The notes under the pieces are model-generated. The model had not been told where the DNA came from and did no database searches. It saw only the letters and a list, made by a program, of their open reading frames with translations. From an uncultured Clostridia bacterium (GTDB lineage Bacteria > Cyanobacteriota > Vampirovibrionia > Gastranaerophilales > Gastranaerophilaceae): a DNA stretch of 44,359 nt. Below are positions 9,301 through 16,634 of the stretch, piece after piece. Position 1 is the first letter of the stretch. The number at the start of each line of letters is the position of its first letter. The translations under genes and the position numbers were made by a program. The stretch is taken from the NCBI GenBank assembly GCA_945946765.1, contig CAMEWS010000013.1, positions 1 to 44,359 on the forward strand, in the 5' to 3' direction.

Positions 9301-9329
9301 ATTATATAAAATACAATGTTGACACGCAA
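9301..9329 (-). promoter_or_regulatory. Promoter of the solute-binding protein gene
   Basis: On the minus strand TTGCGT (9324-9329) and a perfect TATAAT (9301-9306) are 17 bases apart, about 20 bases upstream of the start codon. It overlaps the divergent gcvPB promoter. Confidence 0.55.
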
Positions 9330-9347
9330 CACGCAAAACCTTAACAT
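9319..9347 (+). promoter_or_regulatory. Promoter of gcvPB
   Basis: A perfect TTGACA (9319-9324) lies 17 bases before TAACAT (9342-9347). Transcription would start near 9354. This supports translation from the GTG at 9379 rather than the ATG at 9316, which lies inside the promoter. Confidence 0.5.
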
Positions 9348-9378
9348 GTATGCAAGGACATTTTTAGGGGAAGATGCT

Positions 9379-10824
9379 GTGACGGAAATAATTTTTGAAA
9401 AATCAGTTAAAGGAATGACGGGAATAAGCATTACGGATGAAAATCTTGATAGCGCATTATCTGAGATAAAACCGCAATTTTTGAGAAAAGAACCGCCTGT
9501 GTTACCCGAATTAAGCGAGTTAGAGGTTATGCGTCATTTTAAAGAATTGTCCGACAAAAATTTCTGCGTAGAATCAGGTTTTTATCCGCTTGGTTCTTGT
9601 ACAATGAAATATAACCCCAAAGTCAACGAATATTTGGCTGCTTTAGAAGGTTTCACAAATTTGCATCCGTTACAAAACGACAAAGATTCCCAAGGGGCAC
9701 TTGAATTAATGTACAACCTTCAAGAAGCCTTAAAAACAATTACGGGCATGGATGCCATAACATTGCAGGGCTCTGCCGGTGCACACGGAGAGCTTTGCGG
9801 AATGATGATTGTAAAACACTATTTTAAAACAATCGGTGATACAAAAAGAACCAAAGTTATTATCCCCGATTCCGCACACGGCACAAATCCTGCATCGGCA
9901 AGTATTTGCGGGTTTGAAATTGTTAAAGTGCAAAGCAACTCAAAAGGACTTGTTGATATTGAACACTTAAAAGAACTTTTTGAACAAAACAAGGGCGAAA
10001 TTGCCGCAATTATGATGACAAACCCAAACACTCTCGGTTTGTTTGAAGAAGACATTTTAACCATATCAAAACTTGCGCACGGTGAAGGAGTATTGCTTTA
10101 TTATGACGGTGCAAATCTTAACGCTATTATGGGAATTACAAACCCCAAAGTTATGGGGTTTGATATAGTGCATGTAAATCTTCACAAAACTTTTTCAACC
10201 CCACATGGCGGTGGCGGTCCGGGTTCAGGTCCTGTTGGTGTTGTTGAAAAATTAAAAGATTATCTTCCCGTTCCTGTTATTGACAAAAAAGACGGAGAAT
10301 ATTTCAGAAATTATAATCTTAAAAATACAATAGGAAAAATCAAAGAATTCCAAGGGAATTTTGGAGTTCTTGTAAAAGCTTATGCTTATATACTTATGAG
10401 AGGCTATACACTAAAAGATGCCTCTTGTGATGCTGTACTTAATGCAAATTATATTAAAGAAAAACTAAAACCTTATTATGATTTGCCATACGATACAACT
10501 TGTATGCACGAATTTGTTCTCTCAGGTGACAGGCAAAAAGCTGACGGAGTTCACACGTTGGAAATTGCAAAAAGATTAATAGATTACAAATTCCATCCGC
10601 CTACGGTATATTTTCCTCTTATTGTATCGGAAGCCATTATGATAGAACCGACTGAATCCGAAAACAAAAAGCGGTTAGATGACTTTATTGATGCAATGAT
10701 AAAAATTGCAAAAGAAGTAAAAGAAAACCCGCAAGAAGTTTTAAGCGCACCGCACTGCGCTCCTGTAAAAAGGGTTGATGAAACTAATGCGGCAAGACAT
10801 CTTGATTTAAGATACAAACAATAA
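9379..10824 (+). CDS. gcvPB: Glycine dehydrogenase (decarboxylating) subunit 2
   Basis: This is the PLP-binding half of the P protein of the glycine cleavage system. With GcvPA it decarboxylates glycine and passes the aminomethyl group to lipoylated GcvH. The PLP lysine is in HVNLHKTFSTPHGGGGPG, at about residue 270 from the GTG start. ESGFYPLGSCTMKYNPK and DSAHGTNPASA are family signatures. The GTG at 9379 is chosen because AGGGGAAG (9366-9373) is well spaced and the product (481 residues, TEIIFEKS near the N-terminus) matches GcvPB length. An ATG at 9316 would add 21 residues overlapping the promoter. gcvPA, gcvT and gcvH are not in this window, which is unusual because gcvPA and gcvPB are normally adjacent. 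Confidence 0.92.
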   Translation: MTEIIFEKSVKGMTGISITDENLDSALSEIKPQFLRKEPPVLPELSELEVMRHFKELSDKNFCVESGFYPLGSCTMKYNPKVNEYLAALEGFTNLHPLQNDKDSQGALELMYNLQEALKTITGMDAITLQGSAGAHGELCGMMIVKHYFKTIGDTKRTKVIIPDSAHGTNPASASICGFEIVKVQSNSKGLVDIEHLKELFEQNKGEIAAIMMTNPNTLGLFEEDILTISKLAHGEGVLLYYDGANLNAIMGITNPKVMGFDIVHVNLHKTFSTPHGGGGPGSGPVGVVEKLKDYLPVPVIDKKDGEYFRNYNLKNTIGKIKEFQGNFGVLVKAYAYILMRGYTLKDASCDAVLNANYIKEKLKPYYDLPYDTTCMHEFVLSGDRQKADGVHTLEIAKRLIDYKFHPPTVYFPLIVSEAIMIEPTESENKKRLDDFIDAMIKIAKEVKENPQEVLSAPHCAPVKRVDETNAARHLDLRYKQ

Positions 10825-10843
10825 GATTTTATTTTCTACTTTT

Positions 10844-10870
10844 TGTCATTCATAGCATAATGAATAATCT
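10844..10870. repeat. Dispersed GTCATTC...GAATnATCT repeat, copy 1 (divergent)
   Basis: The sequence tgtcattcat...atgaataatct forms a small hairpin (attcat/atgaat). It has the outline of the better copies at 26548 and 33699. It is the most divergent member and could be a chance similarity. Confidence 0.35.
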
Positions 10871-10944
10871 GACTAAAATGACGACAATTCATCAAACGCA
10901 GCGTGACACAAAGAGTAAAAACAACAAATACAGAAAGACCAACA

Positions 10945-11610
10945 ATGTACGAATACTACTTTAAAATAAAAAAAGGCGATATTGAGTTTGAATGCTCGAC
11001 TTCCGATAAACAAACTTTTGAAGAACAGCTTTCTGATTGGATTAACGGAGTTGTCAAAGGGGAGTATGTTGCTCCGCCCGAACAACAAACTGAAAACATA
11101 ACCGAAAACAAGGCTGAACCAAAAGATATGTCTGAAGACAAACCTCAAAGAAGCGGTTTTATTGATGTGAAAAATCTTGTTTCTGTAAATGATATGTCTT
11201 TGCTCAATACAAATACAATAAATTTTTATGAAGAAAAACAAGAGTTGCCGGTACAAAATTTTGAACAAGTGTTGGAAGAATCCATAAATAACCCAAAAAC
11301 GGAAGTTGTTGAAAAAACGGATAATGTTTCGGATTTTTATACATATTTATATTCATATAATCCACAATCATCGTTGGATTATTTGATAATTACAGCAATG
11401 TATATTTTGAATAAAGAAAATAAAGAATTGTTTTCCATTAAACAAATTAATGCAAAACTTGTTCCTTTAAATAATGAACCGATAACTCATGCTGTAATAG
11501 AAGAAGCAATCAATCAAAACCTGATAAAAATTGTACCGGACTTGACAGGTACAAGTGAGTTTACGGAATACACTCTTACTCAAGATGGTGAAGGGTATTT
11601 TGTTGAGTAA
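10945..11610 (+). CDS. Hypothetical protein with C-terminal winged-helix-like region
   Basis: I do not recognise this 221-residue protein. The ATG at 10945 (MYEYYFKIKKGDIEF) is preferred over a GTG at 10903 because the sequence before it looks non-coding, although the RBS is weak. A compact N-terminal part (about 1-50) is followed by a charged, disordered linker (about 55-125). The C-terminal 80 residues (LDYLIITAMYILNKENK, then FSIKQINAKL, then TEYTLTQDGEGYFVE) have the helix and beta-wing pattern of a winged-helix domain. No membrane segment is present. It lies alone between gcvPB and a convergent histidine kinase, with an AT-rich hairpin at 11611-11630 after its stop. Confidence 0.6.
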   Translation: MYEYYFKIKKGDIEFECSTSDKQTFEEQLSDWINGVVKGEYVAPPEQQTENITENKAEPKDMSEDKPQRSGFIDVKNLVSVNDMSLLNTNTINFYEEKQELPVQNFEQVLEESINNPKTEVVEKTDNVSDFYTYLYSYNPQSSLDYLIITAMYILNKENKELFSIKQINAKLVPLNNEPITHAVIEEAINQNLIKIVPDLTGTSEFTEYTLTQDGEGYFVE

Positions 11611-11685
11611 ACAAATTTATAATAAATTGTAACTATTTTTACCTTGAATATAAATACAATCTGAACTTTTTCCTTTTGGTTTTAT

Positions 11686-13359
11686 CTAAACAGATGGGAT
11701 TTCAATTGTAAATTCAGTGCCGGAACCTTTTTGTGATTCAAAATATATTTTGCCGTTGTGTTTTTCTACAATTTTTTGAGAAATTGCCAGTCCCAATCCG
11801 GAGCCTATTCCTGATTTTTTGGTAGTAAAGCCGGGGGTGAACAATTTTTCTTTAATTTTTTCATCAATACCTGAGCCTGTGTCTTTTATTTTTACTGTTA
11901 AAATATTATTTTCAAAATGTGTGCTTACGGTAACAGAACCTTGTGAATCTATACTGTGGCAAGCATTTATTAATATATTCATAAATACTTGATTGAGCAT
12001 GTTGGGGTAACATTTTATTTCGGGTATTTCTTCGTAATTTTTTATAACTTCAATTTTGTTTTTTGTTTCGTGCTTAATCAATTCCAATGTTAAATCAAGT
12101 TCTTTGTTAATATTGGCAAGCTGCAAATCAGCCTCATCTAGTCTTACAAATTTTTTAAGGCTTTTTACAATTGAGCTTATTCTTTTTATTGCTTCTTTGT
12201 CTATTGCATTGATATTTTTTAAGTGTTGCGATATCTCGGAATCATCAAGTTTTAAAAGCAGTTTTTCCAATATACCATTGTTTGCATTTATTGACCCCAA
12301 AGGCGTGTTTATTTCGTGAGCAACACCTGCAACAAGTTGACCCAATGATGCCATTTTTTCGGAATTTATTAATTGAAGTTGTGTTTCTTTAAGCTCTTTT
12401 AGTGTGTTTTCTAATTCTTCATTTTGTTGCTTAACTTGTGCAAACAAAGATGCTTGTACTATTGCGGAAGCAAGTTGCGCTGCAATTGATTGCAGTACAT
12501 CGTTTTGTGACTCATCAAAGTTTTTACGATTTGTGTAAATTATAATAAGTCCCAATATATTATGCAATCTGTATACAGGAATGATAATCCTTGTTAATTG
12601 GACAGGGAAGGATCCATTGCTGTTAAGGTAATCTTTCATACAGCCGCTGATGTTTAGTTGTTTTGCATAAATGTTTTTTAGTGTTTCTTGTGAAAATTTT
12701 GCATTTTCGCCTTTGACTTTTTTGAATTGAGAAGGGTAAACATCTTCTATAACAAAATTGTTGCCATTTAAACTTGCATAATAAACTTTTATCGCTCCTG
12801 AAAGATTGAAAATTTCTTTTAATGTGGAATCAATAATTTTATTTAAATCTATAGATTCTCGAATTACATTTGTGATTCTGTGCATTAAAGAGAGTTTTAC
12901 TGCTTGCGCTTGTGATTGGTGCTGAAGATTTGCAAACTGTTTGTTCTCCTGTGCAAGTGTTATATACTGCTGACGAATAAAATCGTATTTCTTTTTGGAT
13001 TCATCGTACAAAATTTCTTTTGTTATGTCTTTAAAAATAAGGATTTTGTTGCTATCTTCAAAAAAAGCGGTTATCAGATAATAAAAAAACTGTTCCTTTG
13101 TTTTTTGAAAGATTGAATGAGCACAAAAGCTTTCTTTTGAGGATACGGCAAAGTTGACGGGGCTTGATTTGAATAAATTATCGGAGTCCAGTACACAAAT
13201 ATCAAAAGAAAAATTGTTTGCAAATTTTGCCAGATTTTTTACGTTGCCAAAAGTTTGGATAAAATGTGTGTTTTTAAACAAAATTTTGTCTTCCGTATCA
13301 AGTATCAGTACGGAATCGGTAAAATTGTTGTATAAATCAAAGTGTAAGTTTGAGGTCAT
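11686..13359 (-). CDS. Cytoplasmic sensor histidine kinase (PAS-GAF-HisKA-HATPase)
   Basis: This 557-residue kinase has no membrane segments. Residues about 8-115 look like a PAS domain (DSVLILDTEDKILFKN, ending ILIFKDITKE), and about 160-305 like a GAF domain. A coiled coil follows. The phospho-acceptor H348 lies in the H-box VAGVAHEINTPLGS. The N-box (NQVFMNILINACHSID), G1 (DTGSGID), F-box and G2 (GSGLGLAIS) are all intact, so it should be active. No response regulator gene is adjacent, making it an orphan here. The signal is unknown; PAS and GAF domains suggest a cytoplasmic ligand or redox cue. The gene converges on the 235-codon frame ending at 11610. Confidence 0.9.
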   Translation of the reverse strand: MTSNLHFDLYNNFTDSVLILDTEDKILFKNTHFIQTFGNVKNLAKFANNFSFDICVLDSDNLFKSSPVNFAVSSKESFCAHSIFQKTKEQFFYYLITAFFEDSNKILIFKDITKEILYDESKKKYDFIRQQYITLAQENKQFANLQHQSQAQAVKLSLMHRITNVIRESIDLNKIIDSTLKEIFNLSGAIKVYYASLNGNNFVIEDVYPSQFKKVKGENAKFSQETLKNIYAKQLNISGCMKDYLNSNGSFPVQLTRIIIPVYRLHNILGLIIIYTNRKNFDESQNDVLQSIAAQLASAIVQASLFAQVKQQNEELENTLKELKETQLQLINSEKMASLGQLVAGVAHEINTPLGSINANNGILEKLLLKLDDSEISQHLKNINAIDKEAIKRISSIVKSLKKFVRLDEADLQLANINKELDLTLELIKHETKNKIEVIKNYEEIPEIKCYPNMLNQVFMNILINACHSIDSQGSVTVSTHFENNILTVKIKDTGSGIDEKIKEKLFTPGFTTKKSGIGSGLGLAISQKIVEKHNGKIYFESQKGSGTEFTIEIPSV

Positions 13360-13447
13360 TATTTTGGTCTGCTCGAGTATGTTTTATTAAAAATCTCTAA
13401 TTTGTATAGAGTCTTAAACGATTTTAGAGTCATAGCAAGTGAAATTT

Positions 13448-13906
13448 TTATTGCAGAATCATAAAATGTATTACATAAGAAACAACAATACCTAAAATTG
13501 CTCCCATAAAGACTTCAAACGGTGTGTGTCCGAGCAATTCTTTAAGCTTTTCTCCCGCAGCGGAGGGTCGATGAGAGTAAAATTCCTCCATTACTCTGTT
13601 CATTGTTGCTGCAATTTTACCTGCGGAACGTCTGATTCCTGCTGCATCGTACATTACAACAAATGCATAACCGAGTGCAATAGCAAACGGTATAGAGTTC
13701 ATTCCCATATTGTACCCTACGGTCATAGAAAGTGCTATAACTCCCGCACTGTGAGAGCTTGGCATTCCTCCCGTAGTTGTGAAAATTTTAAAATTTATTT
13801 TTTTATGTATGATTAAAAAATAAAAGAATTTTAATAATTGAGCAATAGCTGCAGAAATGCAGGCGTTCCCCAAAACTTCTATCGCTGTCCCCTGTTGATA
13901 AAACAT
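13448..13906 (-). CDS. Divergent PAP2 family (DUF212/YuiD-like) membrane protein
   Basis: This 152-residue membrane protein matches the divergent PAP2 (DUF212) family. Signatures are TTGGMPSSHSAG, VMYDAAGIRRSAGK and ELLGHTPFEVFMGAILG. The serine/histidine and arginine motifs resemble the phosphatase core of PAP2 enzymes. It may act on a polyprenyl or lipid phosphate. The start codon overlaps the stop of the upstream prenyl diphosphate synthase gene as TAATG, with GGAAAGGG upstream. The coupling fits a role in isoprenoid diphosphate dephosphorylation, but that is inference. Several hydrophobic helices span most of the length. Confidence 0.85.
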   Translation of the reverse strand: MFYQQGTAIEVLGNACISAAIAQLLKFFYFLIIHKKINFKIFTTTGGMPSSHSAGVIALSMTVGYNMGMNSIPFAIALGYAFVVMYDAAGIRRSAGKIAATMNRVMEEFYSHRPSAAGEKLKELLGHTPFEVFMGAILGIVVSYVIHFMILQ

Positions 13907-14793
13907 TAATTAACCCTTTCCGAAATCGATGCTGCTATTTGCTTTAATACAGCAGATTCAATATTATTATTTACTAATATATCACAAGCTTTGGCACAAA
14001 GGGAAGACAGTTGTTTTTTAGATTCTTTAATACCGTAAAAACTTACGTATGTAACTTTGCCTTCTTCTGCATCTTTACCCGGAGTTTTGCCAAGTTCTTC
14101 AAGGGTTGACGTGACATCAAGAATATCATCCATAATTTGAAAAGCAAGTCCGATATTTTCTGCATATTCCGTTAGTGCTTTTAATTTTTCTTCATTTGCT
14201 CCGCCTAATATTGCACCTGTTCTTAAAGAAAGTTTGAATAACGCACCTGTTTTGTTTTCGTGGATGTAATTCAGTGTTTCTTTGTCAATTTGTTTGCCTT
14301 CGGAATCTATATCCACAACCTGCCCACCTATGAGTTTTGAAGCACCTGCATTAACAAGAAATTCTTCCAACACTTTTAATTTTTGTTCGGCGCTAACTTC
14401 TTGAGGCGTTTTTTGAAGGATTATTTGAGGTGCAAAAGACAAAAGCGCATCCCCCGCAAGTACTGCCGTAGATTCTCCAAAAACCTTGTGATTTGTTAAT
14501 TTTCCACGTCTGTAATCATCATTATCCATACAGGGCAAATCGTCATGAATAAGGCTTTGTGAGTGCAGCATTTCTATTGCGCAGGCGGTTGGTATTGCAT
14601 TTTTGTAATCACCGCAAATTACACGACAAGCTTCCAAACACAAAATCGGGCGGAGTCTTTTTCCGCCTGCAAGTACGGAATATCTCATGGATTCCCATAT
14701 TTTTTCGGGATATTCTATGGGGATATATTCATCCAATTTTTGTTCAATAAGTTGTTTATAATCTGCAAGTTGTTGTTTTACTGTTTGTTCCAT
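13906..14793 (-). CDS. ispA: Polyprenyl (farnesyl/geranylgeranyl) diphosphate synthase
   Basis: This 295-residue class I trans-prenyltransferase condenses isopentenyl diphosphate with allylic diphosphates. The first aspartate-rich motif is in DDLPCMDNDDYRRGK and the second is QIMDDILDVT. GGKRLRP near residue 44 binds diphosphate. The two-residue insertion in the first motif and the length match bacterial FPP/GGPP synthases. Product chain length cannot be fixed from sequence. Start and stop codons overlap those of rsgA and the DUF212 gene as TAATG, so the three genes are translationally coupled. Confidence 0.88.
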   Translation of the reverse strand: MEQTVKQQLADYKQLIEQKLDEYIPIEYPEKIWESMRYSVLAGGKRLRPILCLEACRVICGDYKNAIPTACAIEMLHSQSLIHDDLPCMDNDDYRRGKLTNHKVFGESTAVLAGDALLSFAPQIILQKTPQEVSAEQKLKVLEEFLVNAGASKLIGGQVVDIDSEGKQIDKETLNYIHENKTGALFKLSLRTGAILGGANEEKLKALTEYAENIGLAFQIMDDILDVTSTLEELGKTPGKDAEEGKVTYVSFYGIKESKKQLSSLCAKACDILVNNNIESAVLKQIAASISERVN

Positions 14794-15809
14794 TATTCGT
14801 GTAATTCCTTATTTATTTCCTGATTGTTTTTTCGTCTTGATGTTTGACGTTTTTTACTGCTGATTTTAGTAACTTCTCTATTGTGAATAACTTTAGAGCG
14901 TGTTTCCGTTTTTTTGCCGCTGTAGGTTACTTGTTTTTTGTATTCTTTTGCTTCTTTTACAAATTGAAGATAGCTTTGATACCTTGTTTCGTCAATGATT
15001 TCAGGGTGTTCTTGAATTTTGCAACCTGTTTCGTGTTCATGAATACAGTCCGAAAATTTGCAGGAGCCGTATTTGTCTTGAATTTCCTGTATTTCTCTGA
15101 ATAAAAGCCCTACCTCAGCAGGCATTAAAAAATCAAAACGTAATTGGCTAAACCCCGGAGTGTCCACGATTTTTGAGCCTTTTTCGATTGTAATAATTTC
15201 GCAATGTCGGGTTGTGTGGGTGCCACGTTCCGTTTTTTCGGAAATCTGTTTGGTTCTGAGGCTCAAATCGGGGCGAATAGCGTTTATCAAAGAAGATTTG
15301 CCTACGCCTGAAGACCCGCAAAGCACTGTAACTTTGCCTTTTAAAACTTCTTTAAATTGTTCTATACCGTTACCCTCTAATGCGGATGTGAAAATAATAC
15401 GGTATTTTAACGGTTCATATATTGTTTTTATTTTTGCAATTATTTCTTCTTCGCCTTCAAGGTCGTTTTTGTTGAAACATAAAACGGGAGATAATTTATA
15501 GTATTCACAAAATGCAAGATATCTGTTTAATTGTTCAAAATCCAAGTCGGGTTCTTTGATTGCACAAACGATAATAACCTGATTAATATTTGCAACTTTG
15601 GGTCTGGGGATAAAGCTGTTGCGTGGTAATATTTTGGACACAAATGCCTGTTTTGAGTTTTCGTTTATTTGTTCCAACTCTACAAAGTCACCTACAACAA
15701 TTGCATCTTTGCGCTTTTTTAAAACATCCCTGATTTTGGCTTCATACACACCTTTAGATGTGTCGATGTAATAAAAATCAGAATGTATCTTAAAAATTTG
15801 TCCTTGCAT
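14793..15809 (-). CDS. rsgA: Ribosome small subunit-dependent GTPase A
   Basis: RsgA is a circularly permuted GTPase acting late in 30S subunit assembly. Counting from the start used here, an N-terminal OB-fold covers about 1-70. G4 (NKND, 113-116) precedes G1 (GSSGVGKSS, from 165), followed by the switch-I region RGTHTT and G3 (DTPG, about 216-219). A C-terminal zinc-binding segment (CKFSDCIHEHETGC) follows, then a basic tail rich in Lys and Arg. I prefer the ATG at 15809 because MQGQIFKI matches the family start. The ATG at 15836 would add nine residues, and neither has a strong RBS. The gene leads an operon with ispA and the DUF212 gene. Confidence 0.9.
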   Translation of the reverse strand: MQGQIFKIHSDFYYIDTSKGVYEAKIRDVLKKRKDAIVVGDFVELEQINENSKQAFVSKILPRNSFIPRPKVANINQVIIVCAIKEPDLDFEQLNRYLAFCEYYKLSPVLCFNKNDLEGEEEIIAKIKTIYEPLKYRIIFTSALEGNGIEQFKEVLKGKVTVLCGSSGVGKSSLINAIRPDLSLRTKQISEKTERGTHTTRHCEIITIEKGSKIVDTPGFSQLRFDFLMPAEVGLLFREIQEIQDKYGSCKFSDCIHEHETGCKIQEHPEIIDETRYQSYLQFVKEAKEYKKQVTYSGKKTETRSKVIHNREVTKISSKKRQTSRRKNNQEINKELHE

Positions 15810-16002
15810 GTTTTTAATTATAGACCAAGCGGACATTTGAGAAAATATTTAAACAAATATTTGAACATACTTTTTACTTTTTGTTTACAACAACTCTTCT
15901 GTACAAGTTGTTTTTTGAGCATCGTTACTCATTTTAATATTTTTTCAAATGCCAAACAGAAGGCTTTTAATTGTTATAAACAGTAAAGATTATTTTTGCG
16001 TT

Positions 16003-16356
16003 TTAAAAATTTGCATTTCTTTTTTTAGGTGCAGTTAGTTCAAAACTTTGTTTAATTATTTCCTGAAGGATATCCTTAGGTGTTTCGTTTGGGTCGGCTT
16101 TTATCCAATGTTTTTTGTTCATATGCCAGCCGTGAGTGATTGAAGGATATTGCATTCTTAATATTGCGCCTGTTTCGGGCTCACATTTGACATTGATGTA
16201 TAATTTTTCATCCAAATAAAACAAAAGAGCAAACCATTTGTCGTTGCTCTTGTGACGCATAACACAAGTGTCTTTGTACTCATCCCTGCCAAATGGATAA
16301 GTTTCAATAGCATCATCGTTTACAAGACAAAGTTTTATAAGTTGTTGTTTATTCAT
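16003..16356 (-). CDS. MmcQ/YjbR family protein
   Basis: This 117-residue protein resembles the MmcQ/YjbR family, small proteins with a CyaY-like fold often labelled DNA-binding. Typical features are the early TYPFGRDEY motif, KWFALLF, INVKCEP, PSITHGWHMNKKHWIK and the final helix ILQEIIKQSFEL. The biochemical role of the family is poorly defined. The gene stands alone between rsgA and valS. The 190 bases between it and rsgA contain AT-rich palindromes but no gene. Confidence 0.85.
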   Translation of the reverse strand: MNKQQLIKLCLVNDDAIETYPFGRDEYKDTCVMRHKSNDKWFALLFYLDEKLYINVKCEPETGAILRMQYPSITHGWHMNKKHWIKADPNETPKDILQEIIKQSFELTAPKKRNANF

Positions 16357-16383
16357 TCATATTTATCCTGTATTTATAGTTAA

Positions 16384-16554
16384 AATCAAGAGTATTGTTA
16401 TTACAGAAAGTCACTTAAATCAAGAAAATATTATCAGTGTCCTAATTGTAAAGAGTCTTATAGAACCGAACATATGACTTCGACAATATGTAAAGTTTGC
16501 GGTAGTGAAGTTGTAGAAGTAAACGATGAAAATGTTTCTGATAAAACGTCTTAG
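16384..16554 (+). pseudogene. Start-less zinc-ribbon remnant
   Basis: An open frame on the plus strand encodes YYQCPNCKESYRTEHM, then ICKVCGSEVVEV and an acidic tail ending at TAG 16554. The two CxxC pairs form a typical rubredoxin-like zinc ribbon. The frame opens after a stop at 16381-16383 and contains no ATG, GTG or TTG before the first cysteine pair. The only ATG falls between the two pairs and would destroy the ribbon. It is probably a truncated or degraded gene, or a gene using an unusual start. Confidence 0.45.
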
Positions 16555-16575
16555 TTTTTATAATACAAAGCTGAG

Positions 16576-16605
16576 TATTTTATATAGACTTTACTATATA
16601 AAATA
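16576..16605. terminator. AT-rich hairpin between convergent genes
   Basis: tattttatatag (16576-16587) and ctatataaaata (16594-16605) form a perfect 12-bp stem with a 6-base loop. It lies after the zinc-ribbon remnant and beyond the valS stop. The stem is weak in G+C, so a terminator role is possible but uncertain. Confidence 0.4.
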
Positions 16606-16634
16606 TTATTAATGGCTCTGTTTTTTATTATTGT

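Noticed and set aside
9316-9378. Longer N-terminus for GcvPB starting at ATG 9316
   Set aside because: The added residues overlap a strong promoter, lack an RBS, and are outside the family's usual length.
15885-15925. Plus-strand hairpin with T-run (acaact/agttgt) near rsgA
   Set aside because: No plus-strand gene or promoter is visible upstream and the stem is short, so a terminator or small RNA is not supported.
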